A program made the translations under genes and the position numbers. Positions 1-4,978 of a stretch of DNA of 6,683 nt are shown here, piece after piece. Location of the stretch: NCBI GenBank assembly GCA_040901795.1, contig JBBDYH010000031.1:1-6683 (forward strand). The letters run 5' to 3'. The notes under the pieces are model-generated. The model did no database searches, was not told the DNA's origin, and was given only the letters and a program-made list of their open reading frames with translations. Numbering within the stretch: the stretch's first letter is position 1; every line of letters begins with the position of its first letter. The stretch is from JBBDYH01 sp040901795 (lineage in GTDB: Bacteria > Planctomycetota > Planctomycetia > Pirellulales > JALHPA01).

Positions 1-90
1 GGCGATTTGCACCTCAGGTGAGCCCGAGTCGGTCTCGGAGCGCCGATAATCTCCGATCAAAGCCTGCTTCCGCTCTTTCGTGACAGCCAT
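1..90 (-). CDS. rpsO: 30S ribosomal protein S15, N-terminal 30 codons (cut by window edge)
   Basis: Translation from the ATG at 90-88 begins MAVTKERKQALIGDYRRSET and continues with DSGSPEVQIA to the window edge. The opening TKERK, the R-x-E-x-D-(S/T)-GSPEVQIA block and the start position match the N-terminus of ribosomal protein S15, a primary 16S rRNA-binding protein of the 30S subunit. The family is about 89 residues, so roughly two thirds lies outside the window. A Shine-Dalgarno sequence (GGAGG on the minus strand, within 103-109) precedes the start at a rather long spacing of about 12 bases. The gene runs in the same direction as the desaturase but is separated from it by a 216-base gap with a probable terminator, so it is likely transcribed separately. 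In many bacteria pnp follows rpsO; that cannot be tested here. S15 often represses its own mRNA through a leader structure, but I could not identify a convincing one in 91-235. Confidence 0.93.
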   Translation of the reverse strand, partial: MAVTKERKQALIGDYRRSETDSGSPEVQIA

Positions 91-102
91 CTCGTCGAAT
101 CA

Positions 103-109
103 CTCCTCC
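103..109 (-). promoter_or_regulatory. Ribosome binding site of rpsO
   Basis: The minus strand reads CTGGAGGAGT just upstream of the rpsO ATG. The purine core GGAGG complements the 16S 3' end. The spacing of about 12 bases is longer than the usual 5-9, but no other candidate lies closer. Confidence 0.6.
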
Positions 110-237
110 AGGCGTTTTTGGCGGCCGCGGTCTCACCCGCCGCAGCTCGCTTGCACGCCATTCCAACCGTCTGTAGGTCAAGTCTTCCAACAGTTTAAGA
201 GAATCAGTTTATCAGTCCGCGGAAGGATTGCAACCAC

Positions 238-301
238 AAAAATCACGTGGTCGCGTCTCTCCGAGACGCGAATGCGAGTCTCGGAGAGACTCGCCCACGT
301 G
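238..301 (-). terminator. Probable terminator of the desaturase gene, formed by a double-hairpin element
   Basis: Five bases after the desaturase stop codon (307-309), the minus strand enters an inverted repeat. Its outer arms, CCACGTG (301-295) and CACGTGG (250-244), enclose two perfect 8-bp hairpins. The structure is followed at once by a run of five T on the minus strand (242-238). A GC-rich stem followed by a U-tract is the form of an intrinsic terminator. The double-hairpin core is also a REP-like repeat, listed separately, so termination may be a borrowed function. On the plus strand there is no T-run after the stem, so bidirectional termination is not indicated. Confidence 0.5.
244..301. 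repeat. REP/BIME-like double-hairpin element, copy A
   Basis: Reading the plus strand: outer arm CACGTGG (244-250), T, stem CGCGTCTC (252-259), loop TCC, stem GAGACGCG (263-270), linker AATG, stem CGAGTCTC (275-282), loop GGA, stem GAGACTCG (286-293), C, outer arm CCACGTG (295-301). The two hairpins are inverted copies of each other except for a change at the third stem position. That change is compensated within each hairpin (C-G in the first, A-T in the second), which suggests each small hairpin is the unit that matters. The core from GTGG (247) to CCAC (298) is 52 bases. Copy B at 4926-4976 has the same design at 51 bases. The element lies between the desaturase stop and the rpsO upstream region. 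Confidence 0.85.
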
Positions 302-306
302 GGCTT

Positions 307-1341
307 CTACGCCGGCTTCTGGTGGCTAGGAACCTTCCGGACCACGTTCCACGCCAGCCCGAGCTTCTCCAGAGTGCAAATCCCCCAATAAGTCAAGTCA
401 ATCTCCCACCATTTGTGCCCGTGGCGTGCCATCCGCTGGTACGCGTGATGGTTGTTGTGCCAACCCTCGCCGAAGGCCAACAGCCCCACCCACCAGAGGT
501 TCGTGCTGTCATCGGTGGTGTCGTAATTCCGGTAGCCCCAGATGTGGGTCGCCGAGTTGACAAACCAGGTGACGTGCAGCACATACACCATCCGCAGGAA
601 GAGGCCCCAAAACAGGAACGACCAGGCGGTGTAATGATCCCAGAAATACCAACCGACGAAGTAGAGTCCCATGCCGAGCACCCAATGCCAGACCAAAAAC
701 GTCGAGTGCAGAAACCGCATCATCGGATCCTTGGTCAAGTCCGGAGCGTAGCGCGCTGCCATGTCGGCGTGGTATTTGGCGCCGTGATTGGGCATCAGCC
801 ACAAGAAATGCGCCCACAGGCCGCCGTCGCGCGGCGAATGCGGATCGCCGTCTTGGTCGCTATGGGCGTGATGCTTGCGGTGCGTCGAAACCCAGGTGAT
901 CGCCGAGCCTTCGCCGGATAGGCTGCCCAACAACGCGAACAACCAGCGAACGGGCTTATAGGTTGAAAAGCTGCCGTGAGTCAGCAGGCGGTGATAGCCC
1001 ATGCAGACGCCGAGCGCTCCGGTGAACCAAAACAGAATCGCGAATAGCGCTACCGCTTTCCAAGTAAAAAAGTAGAAAGCGCCCAGAGCCCCGACATGCG
1101 CAAAAGAAATCCAGAGCACGACCGGCCAATCGAGGCCGCGGGCCCAGACATTCTCCTCGTCGGCGGCATGGTCGCTTTGCGGCGCATGCGAATGAACCTC
1201 TTGCGGTGCATGCTCATGCGTCGGCCAATGACGAGCGGACTTCGGGCCACGCCGCTGCCAACCGGAGGGCGCCGGCCGTGGCTTCGCGGCCTGATCGGCT
1301 TCCGATTCGGACAAGCGGAACGATTCTATCTGACTAGCCAT
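307..1341 (-). CDS. Membrane fatty-acid (acyl-CoA/acyl-lipid delta-9 type) desaturase
   Basis: This is a membrane di-iron desaturase of the stearoyl-CoA desaturase/DesC type, expected to use O2 and electrons from a redox partner to put a cis double bond into a saturated acyl chain. Numbered from the TTG at 1347, the three histidine boxes are HRLLTH (119-124), HRKHH (156-160) and HNNHH (297-301); the further histidine in NSATHIWG (264-271) is also typical of this family. Hydrophobic segments lie near 74-93, 97-116, 221-235 and 241-262. Residues 40-60 form a soluble N-terminal region with six histidines, which is unusual. Length (344-346 residues) fits bacterial members. I prefer the ATG at 1341-1339 (MASQIES). 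The in-frame TTG at 1347, two codons upstream, is possible, and an AAGGA lies 5 bases from the TTG and 11 from the ATG. The exact regiospecificity and acyl carrier cannot be read from sequence. The gene is monocistronic here, with a repeat-rich upstream region and a hairpin terminator downstream. Confidence 0.93.
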   Translation of the reverse strand: MASQIESFRLSESEADQAAKPRPAPSGWQRRGPKSARHWPTHEHAPQEVHSHAPQSDHAADEENVWARGLDWPVVLWISFAHVGALGAFYFFTWKAVALFAILFWFTGALGVCMGYHRLLTHGSFSTYKPVRWLFALLGSLSGEGSAITWVSTHRKHHAHSDQDGDPHSPRDGGLWAHFLWLMPNHGAKYHADMAARYAPDLTKDPMMRFLHSTFLVWHWVLGMGLYFVGWYFWDHYTAWSFLFWGLFLRMVYVLHVTWFVNSATHIWGYRNYDTTDDSTNLWWVGLLAFGEGWHNNHHAYQRMARHGHKWWEIDLTYWGICTLEKLGLAWNVVRKVPSHQKPA

Positions 1342-1384
1342 CTTCAATGTTTTCCTTTTCTGTGAAGCACCCGCGGACCGGCAC

Positions 1385-1489
1385 CCACTAACCCGAAGCG
1401 TGAGCGAGGAGATTCGGCCTCGCTTACGCGTCGGGTTACTAGCGAGGAGATTCGGCCTCGCTTACGCGTCGGGTTACTATTGTTAGTGG
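1385..1489. repeat. Palindromic repeat element with a perfect 38-base tandem duplication
   Basis: Outer arms CCACTAAC (1385-1392) and GTTAGTGG (1482-1489) are perfect inverted repeats. Inside, 21-base arms at 1389-1409 and 1418-1438 pair with one mismatch and one G-T wobble around an 8-base loop. The 38 bases from 1403 to 1440 (starting AGCGAGGAGATTCGG, ending CGGGTTACT) are repeated without change at 1441-1478, so the right arm and loop occur twice. The identity of the two units implies a recent or homogenised duplication. I associate similar sequences with dispersed repeats in planctomycete genomes, from memory and not from a search. It sits 44 bases upstream of the desaturase start, inside the region expected to contain that gene's promoter. 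Confidence 0.85.
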
Positions 1490-1781
1490 TTCAAAGCAAA
1501 GTACGCGCCAGACGAGCTTCGCGAGCTGCTCTTTAAACCATCGACGAATCTTAGAGCGAGCACTAGATCAAGGTGTCATAAGGGCGCACGGCGTTTGTAA
1601 AAGAATCGTAAAACTGCCAATCCGTGCCTGCATTACCCTGTGGGAGGCGACAAAGTGAGCGAAACCGCCACCAACAAATAGTTGCGAACGCGCCCGCGGC
1701 AAGGTTGAATGGTCAACATGAGGACAGCCGCGATCATTGGTTGACCGCTGTTCTGGTGCGGTTTCCCTGGCGAATCACTGT

Positions 1782-1785
1782 GGAG
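1782..1785 (+). promoter_or_regulatory. Ribosome binding site deciding the ggt start
   Basis: GGAG at 1782-1785 lies nine bases before the ATG at 1795. Together with the signal peptide beginning at that ATG, it supports this start over the far upstream GTG at 1624. Confidence 0.6.
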
Positions 1786-1794
1786 CACAACATC

Positions 1795-3498
1795 ATGCGT
1801 TCACTTCTTCCCCTTGGCGTTATGGCCGCGAATCTTACATTCCTCTGGCAGTCAAACCTCTTCGCCGCGGGTGAGGAATTCCGGACTCGCTCGCCGGTCA
1901 TTGCCCGCCATGGCATTGTGGCGACCAGCCAACCGCTGGCGGCGCAGGCCGGGCTGGAGATCCTGAAGGCCGGCGGCAACGCCGTGGACGCCGCCATCGC
2001 TACGAACGCCATGCTCGGCCTGATGGAACCGGCAAGCTGTGGCATCGGCGGTGATCTGTTCGCCATCGTCTGGGACGCCAAGACGCAAAAGCTTTACGGC
2101 CTGAACGCCAGCGGCCGCAGCCCGTATGCGCATACACGCGAGTTGTTCAAACAAAAGGGGCTCAAAGAGATCCCAATCACCGGTCCGCTCTCCTGGTCGG
2201 TGCCGGGGACTGTGAGCGGCTGGGAGCAGCTTCGCGAGCAGTTCGGCACCAAGCCGTACGACCAATTGCTCGGCCCTGCGATCAAGTATGCGGAAGAAGG
2301 GTTTGCGGTGACGCCGGTGATTGCCGGCGAATGGAGTGGCGGAGAAAAGAGCCTGCGACAGTGGCCCGATTCGGCCAAGACGTTTCTCATCGATGGCCAC
2401 GCGCCACGCGCCGGACAAATCTTCTCCAACCCGCGACTGGCGGCGAGCTATCGCGCGATCGCGCGCGATGGGGCGAAGGCGTATTATCGCGGCGACATCG
2501 CGCGGCAGATCGTGGAGTGGAGTGAAAACAACGGCGGCCTGATCACGATGAAGGACTTCGCCGACCACAAGGCGGAGTGGGTCGAACCGGTTTCGACCAA
2601 CTACCGCGGCTACGACGTCTGGGAACTGCCGCCCAATGTACAAGGCATCGCCGTTCTACAAATCCTCAACCTGATGGAGCCGCACGACGTGCGGGAGATG
2701 GGCTTTGGCAGTGCGGATCACTTGCATCTGTTCCTCGAAGCCAAGAAGCTGGCCTTTGCCGATCGGGCGCGGCATTACTTCGATCCCGATTTTGGCCAGC
2801 CGCCGGTGGAGCGGCTGATCTCCAAGGAATACGCCCGCGAGCGCGGCAAGCTGATCGACATGCAGCGCGCCGCGAAGCAAGTTGCGCACGGAGATATCGA
2901 CGTCGCACTTAAGTCCGCCGATACGGTCTACATCACCGTGGTCGATAAGGACCGCAACTGCTGCTCGCTCATTCAGAGCAATTACTTCGGCTTCGGCTCG
3001 ACCGTCGTGCCGGGCGACGTGGGTTTTGTGATGCAGAACCGTGGGACGCTGTTCGCGCTCGACCCCAAGCATCCGAATCGGCTGGAGCCGCACAAGCGGC
3101 CGTTCCACACGATCATTCCGGCCTTCGTCACCAAGGACGGCAGGCCCTGGTTTTGCTTCGGCGTGATGGGTGGCGACATGCAGCCGCAAGGGCACGTGCA
3201 GGTGTTGGTGAACATGATCGACTTCGGCATGAATCCACAGCTTGCCGGCGACGCGCCGCGCGTCCGCCACGACGGCAGCGCCACGCCGACCGGCCAGCCG
3301 CACGAAGCCAGCGGCGGGACCGTCATCGCGGACCGCGGCATCTCCAACGAGGTTGTCGAAGAACTCAAGCGCCGCGGGCACGTCCTCAAGCGCGACTCCG
3401 CCGGGGGCGGCTACCAGGGCATCCTCATCGACTGGCAAAACAACGTCCTCATCGGCGGCAGCGAACCGCGCAAGGATGGGCAGGCGGTGGGGTACTAA
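1795..3498 (+). CDS. ggt: Secreted gamma-glutamyltransferase-family enzyme (Ntn hydrolase, YwrD-like class)
   Basis: This is a self-processing Ntn hydrolase of the gamma-glutamyltranspeptidase family, which cleaves or transfers gamma-glutamyl groups such as that of glutathione. The chosen ATG at 1795 gives 567 residues, has GGAG 9 bases upstream, and opens with a signal peptide (MRSLLPLGVM, hydrophobic to about 24, likely cleavage near AAG/EE at 26-27), so export is expected. The large subunit shows NAVDAAIAT (62-70), GIGGDLFA (83-90) and R108 in NASGRSP, a candidate for gamma-carboxylate binding. Autocleavage should occur before Thr377 in SADTVYITVVDKD, leaving a small subunit of 191 residues with KRPFHTIIPA (434-443) and GVMGGDMQPQGHVQ (456-469). 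The sequence after Thr377 resembles the YwrD-like class and not E. coli Ggt; by family knowledge that class lacks the active-site lid loop. Substrate is therefore uncertain. A frame open from a GTG at 1624 adds 57 non-conserved residues and is rejected. Confidence 0.92.
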   Translation: MRSLLPLGVMAANLTFLWQSNLFAAGEEFRTRSPVIARHGIVATSQPLAAQAGLEILKAGGNAVDAAIATNAMLGLMEPASCGIGGDLFAIVWDAKTQKLYGLNASGRSPYAHTRELFKQKGLKEIPITGPLSWSVPGTVSGWEQLREQFGTKPYDQLLGPAIKYAEEGFAVTPVIAGEWSGGEKSLRQWPDSAKTFLIDGHAPRAGQIFSNPRLAASYRAIARDGAKAYYRGDIARQIVEWSENNGGLITMKDFADHKAEWVEPVSTNYRGYDVWELPPNVQGIAVLQILNLMEPHDVREMGFGSADHLHLFLEAKKLAFADRARHYFDPDFGQPPVERLISKEYARERGKLIDMQRAAKQVAHGDIDVALKSADTVYITVVDKDRNCCSLIQSNYFGFGSTVVPGDVGFVMQNRGTLFALDPKHPNRLEPHKRPFHTIIPAFVTKDGRPWFCFGVMGGDMQPQGHVQVLVNMIDFGMNPQLAGDAPRVRHDGSATPTGQPHEASGGTVIADRGISNEVVEELKRRGHVLKRDSAGGGYQGILIDWQNNVLIGGSEPRKDGQAVGY

Positions 3499-3500
3499 GC

Positions 3501-3528
3501 AGTGGTCAGTGGTCACGGGTCAGGGGTC
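3501..3528. repeat. Four degenerate heptamer tandem repeats (AGTGGTC)
   Basis: Directly after the ggt stop codon four 7-base units follow in register: AGTGGTC, AGTGGTC, ACGGGTC, AGGGGTC. A partial AGT follows and then leads into the GTAG hairpin. The first two units are identical; the last two each differ at two positions. A short simple repeat of this kind probably arose by slippage. No coding function is evident. Confidence 0.75.
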
Positions 3529-3529
3529 A

Positions 3530-3555
3530 GTAGCTGCGAGTCAACGACTCGCAGC
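3530..3555. repeat. Single REP-like hairpin with GTAG foot in the convergent gap
   Basis: GTAG (3530-3533) is followed after one base by TGCGAGTC (3535-3542), loop AAC and GACTCGCA (3546-3553). Two more pairs extend the stem to a perfect 10 bp (3533-3542 with 3546-3555). The tetranucleotide, one-base gap, 8-bp stem and triloop match each half of the double-hairpin elements at 244-301 and 4926-4976. It lies between the convergent ggt and HNH genes and could also limit read-through, but the stem is followed by A residues, not T, on the plus strand, so it is not a standard intrinsic terminator. Confidence 0.7.
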
Positions 3556-3590
3556 AAAAAGTTCAGCACCGTGTGGACTCGGTCACAATG

Positions 3591-4025
3591 CTACGAGTTG
3601 CCAGCCAACTCGCGTAGTTCGATTTGATCATCGGAGTTGAGACCAAGAACTCGAACCGTCGTGCGCCCGATCGGAGTTTTACCGACAATCAGCGGTCCCT
3701 TCCGTTCAAAATGATCTGACCATTTGTGGCCTCGTGGATTGTAAAGCTGCAACATCATGCCACTCTCCGGATCAAGGCCGGCAATGTTGCTTCCCTTGTG
3801 TAGATTGCAGTCAATGCAAGCCAAGGCAAGATTGTATAGATCATCGGAGCCACCATGCTTTCTCGGAATAATGTGTTCGATCTGGAGAGGCGCCAAGGGA
3901 GTCCACTCTTGCGGCAAGCCGCAATACTCACAACGTCGCTCCGCACGGTCGCGAACGAGTTGCCCGATCCATGCGTTACGAAGCGCGCAGCAATGTCCGC
4001 GCCCTAGCCTGAAGAATGGCCACAA
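3591..4025 (-). CDS. HNH endonuclease domain protein (start problematic; possible one-base frameshift)
   Basis: The 144-residue frame carries a complete HNH nuclease domain with a zinc-knuckle: RCEYC (C32, C35), IEHIIPRKHGG (E50, H51), then LACIDCNLHKGSN (C70, C73, N74, H76), followed by a conserved C-terminal part (HFERKGPLIVGKTPIGRTTVRVL). Such proteins nick or cut DNA with one divalent metal at the His-Asn-His site; the biological target of this small stand-alone class is unknown to me. The only usable start codon in frame is TTG at 4025-4023, inside the preceding gene (50-base overlap), giving an N-terminal stretch MWPFFRLGRGHCCALRNAW that does not look like the family. An ATG at 3972-3970, three bases after the upstream stop codon, is where I would expect the start, but it is one base out of frame: dropping one G of the GGG at 3965-3963 (minus strand) would give M-D-R-Q-L-V-R-D-R-A. 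So either TTG is used, or there is a frameshift or sequence error. Confidence 0.8.
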   Translation of the reverse strand: MWPFFRLGRGHCCALRNAWIGQLVRDRAERRCEYCGLPQEWTPLAPLQIEHIIPRKHGGSDDLYNLALACIDCNLHKGSNIAGLDPESGMMLQLYNPRGHKWSDHFERKGPLIVGKTPIGRTTVRVLGLNSDDQIELRELAGNS

Positions 4026-4236
4026 ATTTGTTGGCCTGGACGTAGCCTTTGTACTCGGCTAGCTCGTCAGCGGTCAGCTCACCTTCGTTGCTCTTTGCCG
4101 CAAGCTCTTCAATGCGCTGCTCGAGTGCCTCGTCCGCGCGATATGCGATCAGCGCACGAGTTTGCTCCGGCGTCAGAAAGCGAAGCAAGGGGTCAATGCC
4201 TCGCTCGAAGGCTGTTGCGTCGAACACTGTGGCCAT
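3976..4236 (-). CDS. Hypothetical 86-residue helical protein paired with the HNH gene
   Basis: From the ATG at 4236-4234 the product begins MATVFDATAFERGIDPLLRF and contains LTPEQTRALIAYRADEALEQ, then EELAAKSNEGELTADELAEY and a C-terminal helix (ANKFVAILQARARTLLRAS). It is soluble, highly charged and predicted mostly helical, with no signal peptide or metal motif. I recall small proteins of this type directly upstream of HNH endonuclease genes in planctomycetes and cyanobacteria, but know no established function. The stop codon (3978-3976) lies inside the HNH frame, so the two are probably translationally coupled. The frame is open 41 codons further upstream to a GTG at 4359, but that stretch overlaps the end of the DUF1569 gene and is less protein-like, so I take the ATG. 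No strong Shine-Dalgarno sequence precedes it. An immunity or DNA-targeting partner role for the nuclease is possible but is only inference. Confidence 0.75.
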   Translation of the reverse strand: MATVFDATAFERGIDPLLRFLTPEQTRALIAYRADEALEQRIEELAAKSNEGELTADELAEYKGYVQANKFVAILQARARTLLRAS

Positions 4237-4298
4237 ATGAGTATCGTACCACGTCAATTCATCTTCGTGGAGGGCAACAGCAGTTTCTTTGTAATCTC

Positions 4299-4823
4299 TC
4301 ACCCCGGCACGAAGAAACTCAGATGCAACTCCGCGTGGCGGAAGTGAAGCTGGTTCCACTCATCCGATGTTAAGTGGCCGAAAACCGGCGAGGAGTGGCG
4401 ATGCGTGGTGGCCAACGAACGAGTCACGGCGGTTCGCAAGTGGCGAAGCGCCTCGTGCAGCTCACATTCGTCCTCGGGGATCAGAAACTTTGCGGCATTG
4501 GCCGGCAGCCGGAAGCCCGGGCTCATCGGCCGCGACAATAGGCGCTTCTTGAACAGCGGCCCGAGCAGACGGATGTACCAGGGCGCCTTGAAACGCGCCC
4601 CATCCAGCGACATGTCGATCGTGCGGGCCAGGTGCTCCAGCGCCCTACCGAGTTGCCAATTGCCCAGCGCGTGTACTGGCTTCATTGAGCAGAGCATCTC
4701 GGCATCGGCCAGCATGTCACCTAGGCTGGTGAAGTGCAGCTTGCGGCGACCGGTTACTTTGGCGGTCTTGATTTGAACGCACGGGGCGGCATGCGCCGCC
4801 GATCGAGAAGAGATGGCGGTCAT
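4299..4823 (-). CDS. DUF1569 family protein (DinB-like four-helix fold)
   Basis: The product of 174 residues matches the DUF1569 pattern as I know it: RRKLHFTSLGDMLADAE (26-42), LGNWQLGRALEHLARTIDMS (53-72), FKAPWYIRLLGPLFKKRLL (78-96), RPMSPGFRLPANA (98-110) and the C-terminal PVFGHLTSDEWNQLHFRHAE (146-165) ending LHLSFFVPG. H64, H163 and H167 are placed like the metal-binding histidine triad of the DinB/YfiT superfamily. No substrate is known for this family; thiol-transferase or detoxification roles have been proposed for relatives. The ATG at 4823 is preceded by GGAG at 8 bases, a near-ideal site, so I reject the longer frame open to 5078, which would read through the repeat at 4926-4976. 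A candidate promoter lies at 4878-4906. The 62-base gap to the next gene allows co-transcription with the downstream pair. Confidence 0.85.
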   Translation of the reverse strand: MTAISSRSAAHAAPCVQIKTAKVTGRRKLHFTSLGDMLADAEMLCSMKPVHALGNWQLGRALEHLARTIDMSLDGARFKAPWYIRLLGPLFKKRLLSRPMSPGFRLPANAAKFLIPEDECELHEALRHLRTAVTRSLATTHRHSSPVFGHLTSDEWNQLHFRHAELHLSFFVPG

Positions 4824-4877
4824 GGCACTGGCTCCAGGAAAGAACAGAAAAAGACGACCCTGGGTCCGAGCGCCGAT

Positions 4878-4906
4878 ATCATAGCTCTGGCGAATGCGGC
4901 TGGGAA
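4878..4906 (-). promoter_or_regulatory. Candidate sigma-70-type promoter of the DUF1569 gene
   Basis: On the minus strand TTCCCA (4906-4901, 4 of 6 to TTGACA) and TATGAT (4883-4878, 5 of 6 to TATAAT) are 17 bases apart, which is the ideal spacing. The leader to the ATG at 4823 would be about 45-50 bases. Planctomycete promoter preferences may differ, and a single match of this quality can arise by chance. Confidence 0.35.
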
Positions 4907-4925
4907 GCAAGCGGGTTCCACTTAT

Positions 4926-4976
4926 GTAGACCGCACACTCCGTGTGCGGAAACGGCACACGGAGTGTGCCTGCTAC
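4926..4976. repeat. REP/BIME-like double-hairpin element, copy B
   Basis: Reading the plus strand: GTAG (4926-4929), A, stem CCGCACAC (4931-4938), loop TCC, stem GTGTGCGG (4942-4949), linker AAAC, stem GGCACAC (4954-4960), loop GGA, stem GTGTGCC (4964-4970), TG, CTAC (4973-4976). The arms GCACACTCCGTGTGC and GCACACGGAGTGTGC are perfect inverted copies. Outer bases extend the inverted repeat to ATGTAG/CTACAT (4924-4929, 4973-4978). The right outer arm abuts the stop codon of the protease gene (4981-4979). Two hairpins in inverse orientation, each footed by GTAG, is the layout of a bacterial BIME. A terminator role for the protease transcript is conceivable, but no T-run follows on the minus strand. 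Confidence 0.85.
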
Positions 4977-4978
4977 AT

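Larger units (their letters stand above)
1342..1794. other. Non-coding divergent intergenic region
   Basis: These 453 bases separate the divergent desaturase and gamma-glutamyltransferase genes and should hold both promoters. The desaturase-proximal third is occupied by the palindromic/tandem repeat at 1385-1489. The remainder (1490-1794) has no convincing reading frame. The plus-strand frame open from a GTG at 1624 lacks family similarity until the signal peptide at 1795. I see short AT-richer stretches (for example 1597-1617) and a small inverted repeat GTTGA-ATGG-TCAAC around 1703-1716, but no promoter with both a good -35 and -10. Confidence 0.6.

Noticed and set aside
206..233. Possible rpsO promoter (TTGCAA, 16 bases, TAAACT on the minus strand)
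   Set aside because: Each box matches only four of six consensus bases; too weak to list as a feature.
247..921. 224-codon plus-strand open frame opposite the desaturase
   Set aside because: It is antisense to a gene with all three histidine boxes, begins inside the hairpin element and gives a low-complexity, His/Pro/Val/Arg-rich product with no recognisable motif.
1403..1478. Possible CRISPR-like direct repeats
   Set aside because: The two 38-base units are directly adjacent with no spacer, and the structure is palindromic; no cas genes are present.
1624..1794. 57-codon N-terminal extension of the gamma-glutamyltransferase frame from a GTG
   Set aside because: It would place a signal peptide internally, has no family similarity, and a better start with GGAG at 9 bases exists at 1795.
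1852..3516. Long minus-strand frames (263 and 286 codons) opposite the gamma-glutamyltransferase
   Set aside because: They are antisense shadows of a high-GC gene whose sense translation is clearly conserved; the products are rich in Arg, Ala, Val and His without motifs.
3533..3560. Intrinsic terminator for ggt at the 10-bp hairpin
   Set aside because: The stem is followed by A residues on the plus strand and by no T-run on the minus strand, so it lacks the U-tract; listed as a REP-like hairpin instead.
3591..3617. Inverted repeat CTAC-GAGTTG / CAACTC-GC-GTAG at the HNH gene's 3' end
   Set aside because: It lies within the last codons of the gene, has a short stem with a two-base bulge and no T-run; probably coincidence of codons, though the CTAC/GTAG ends resemble REP feet.
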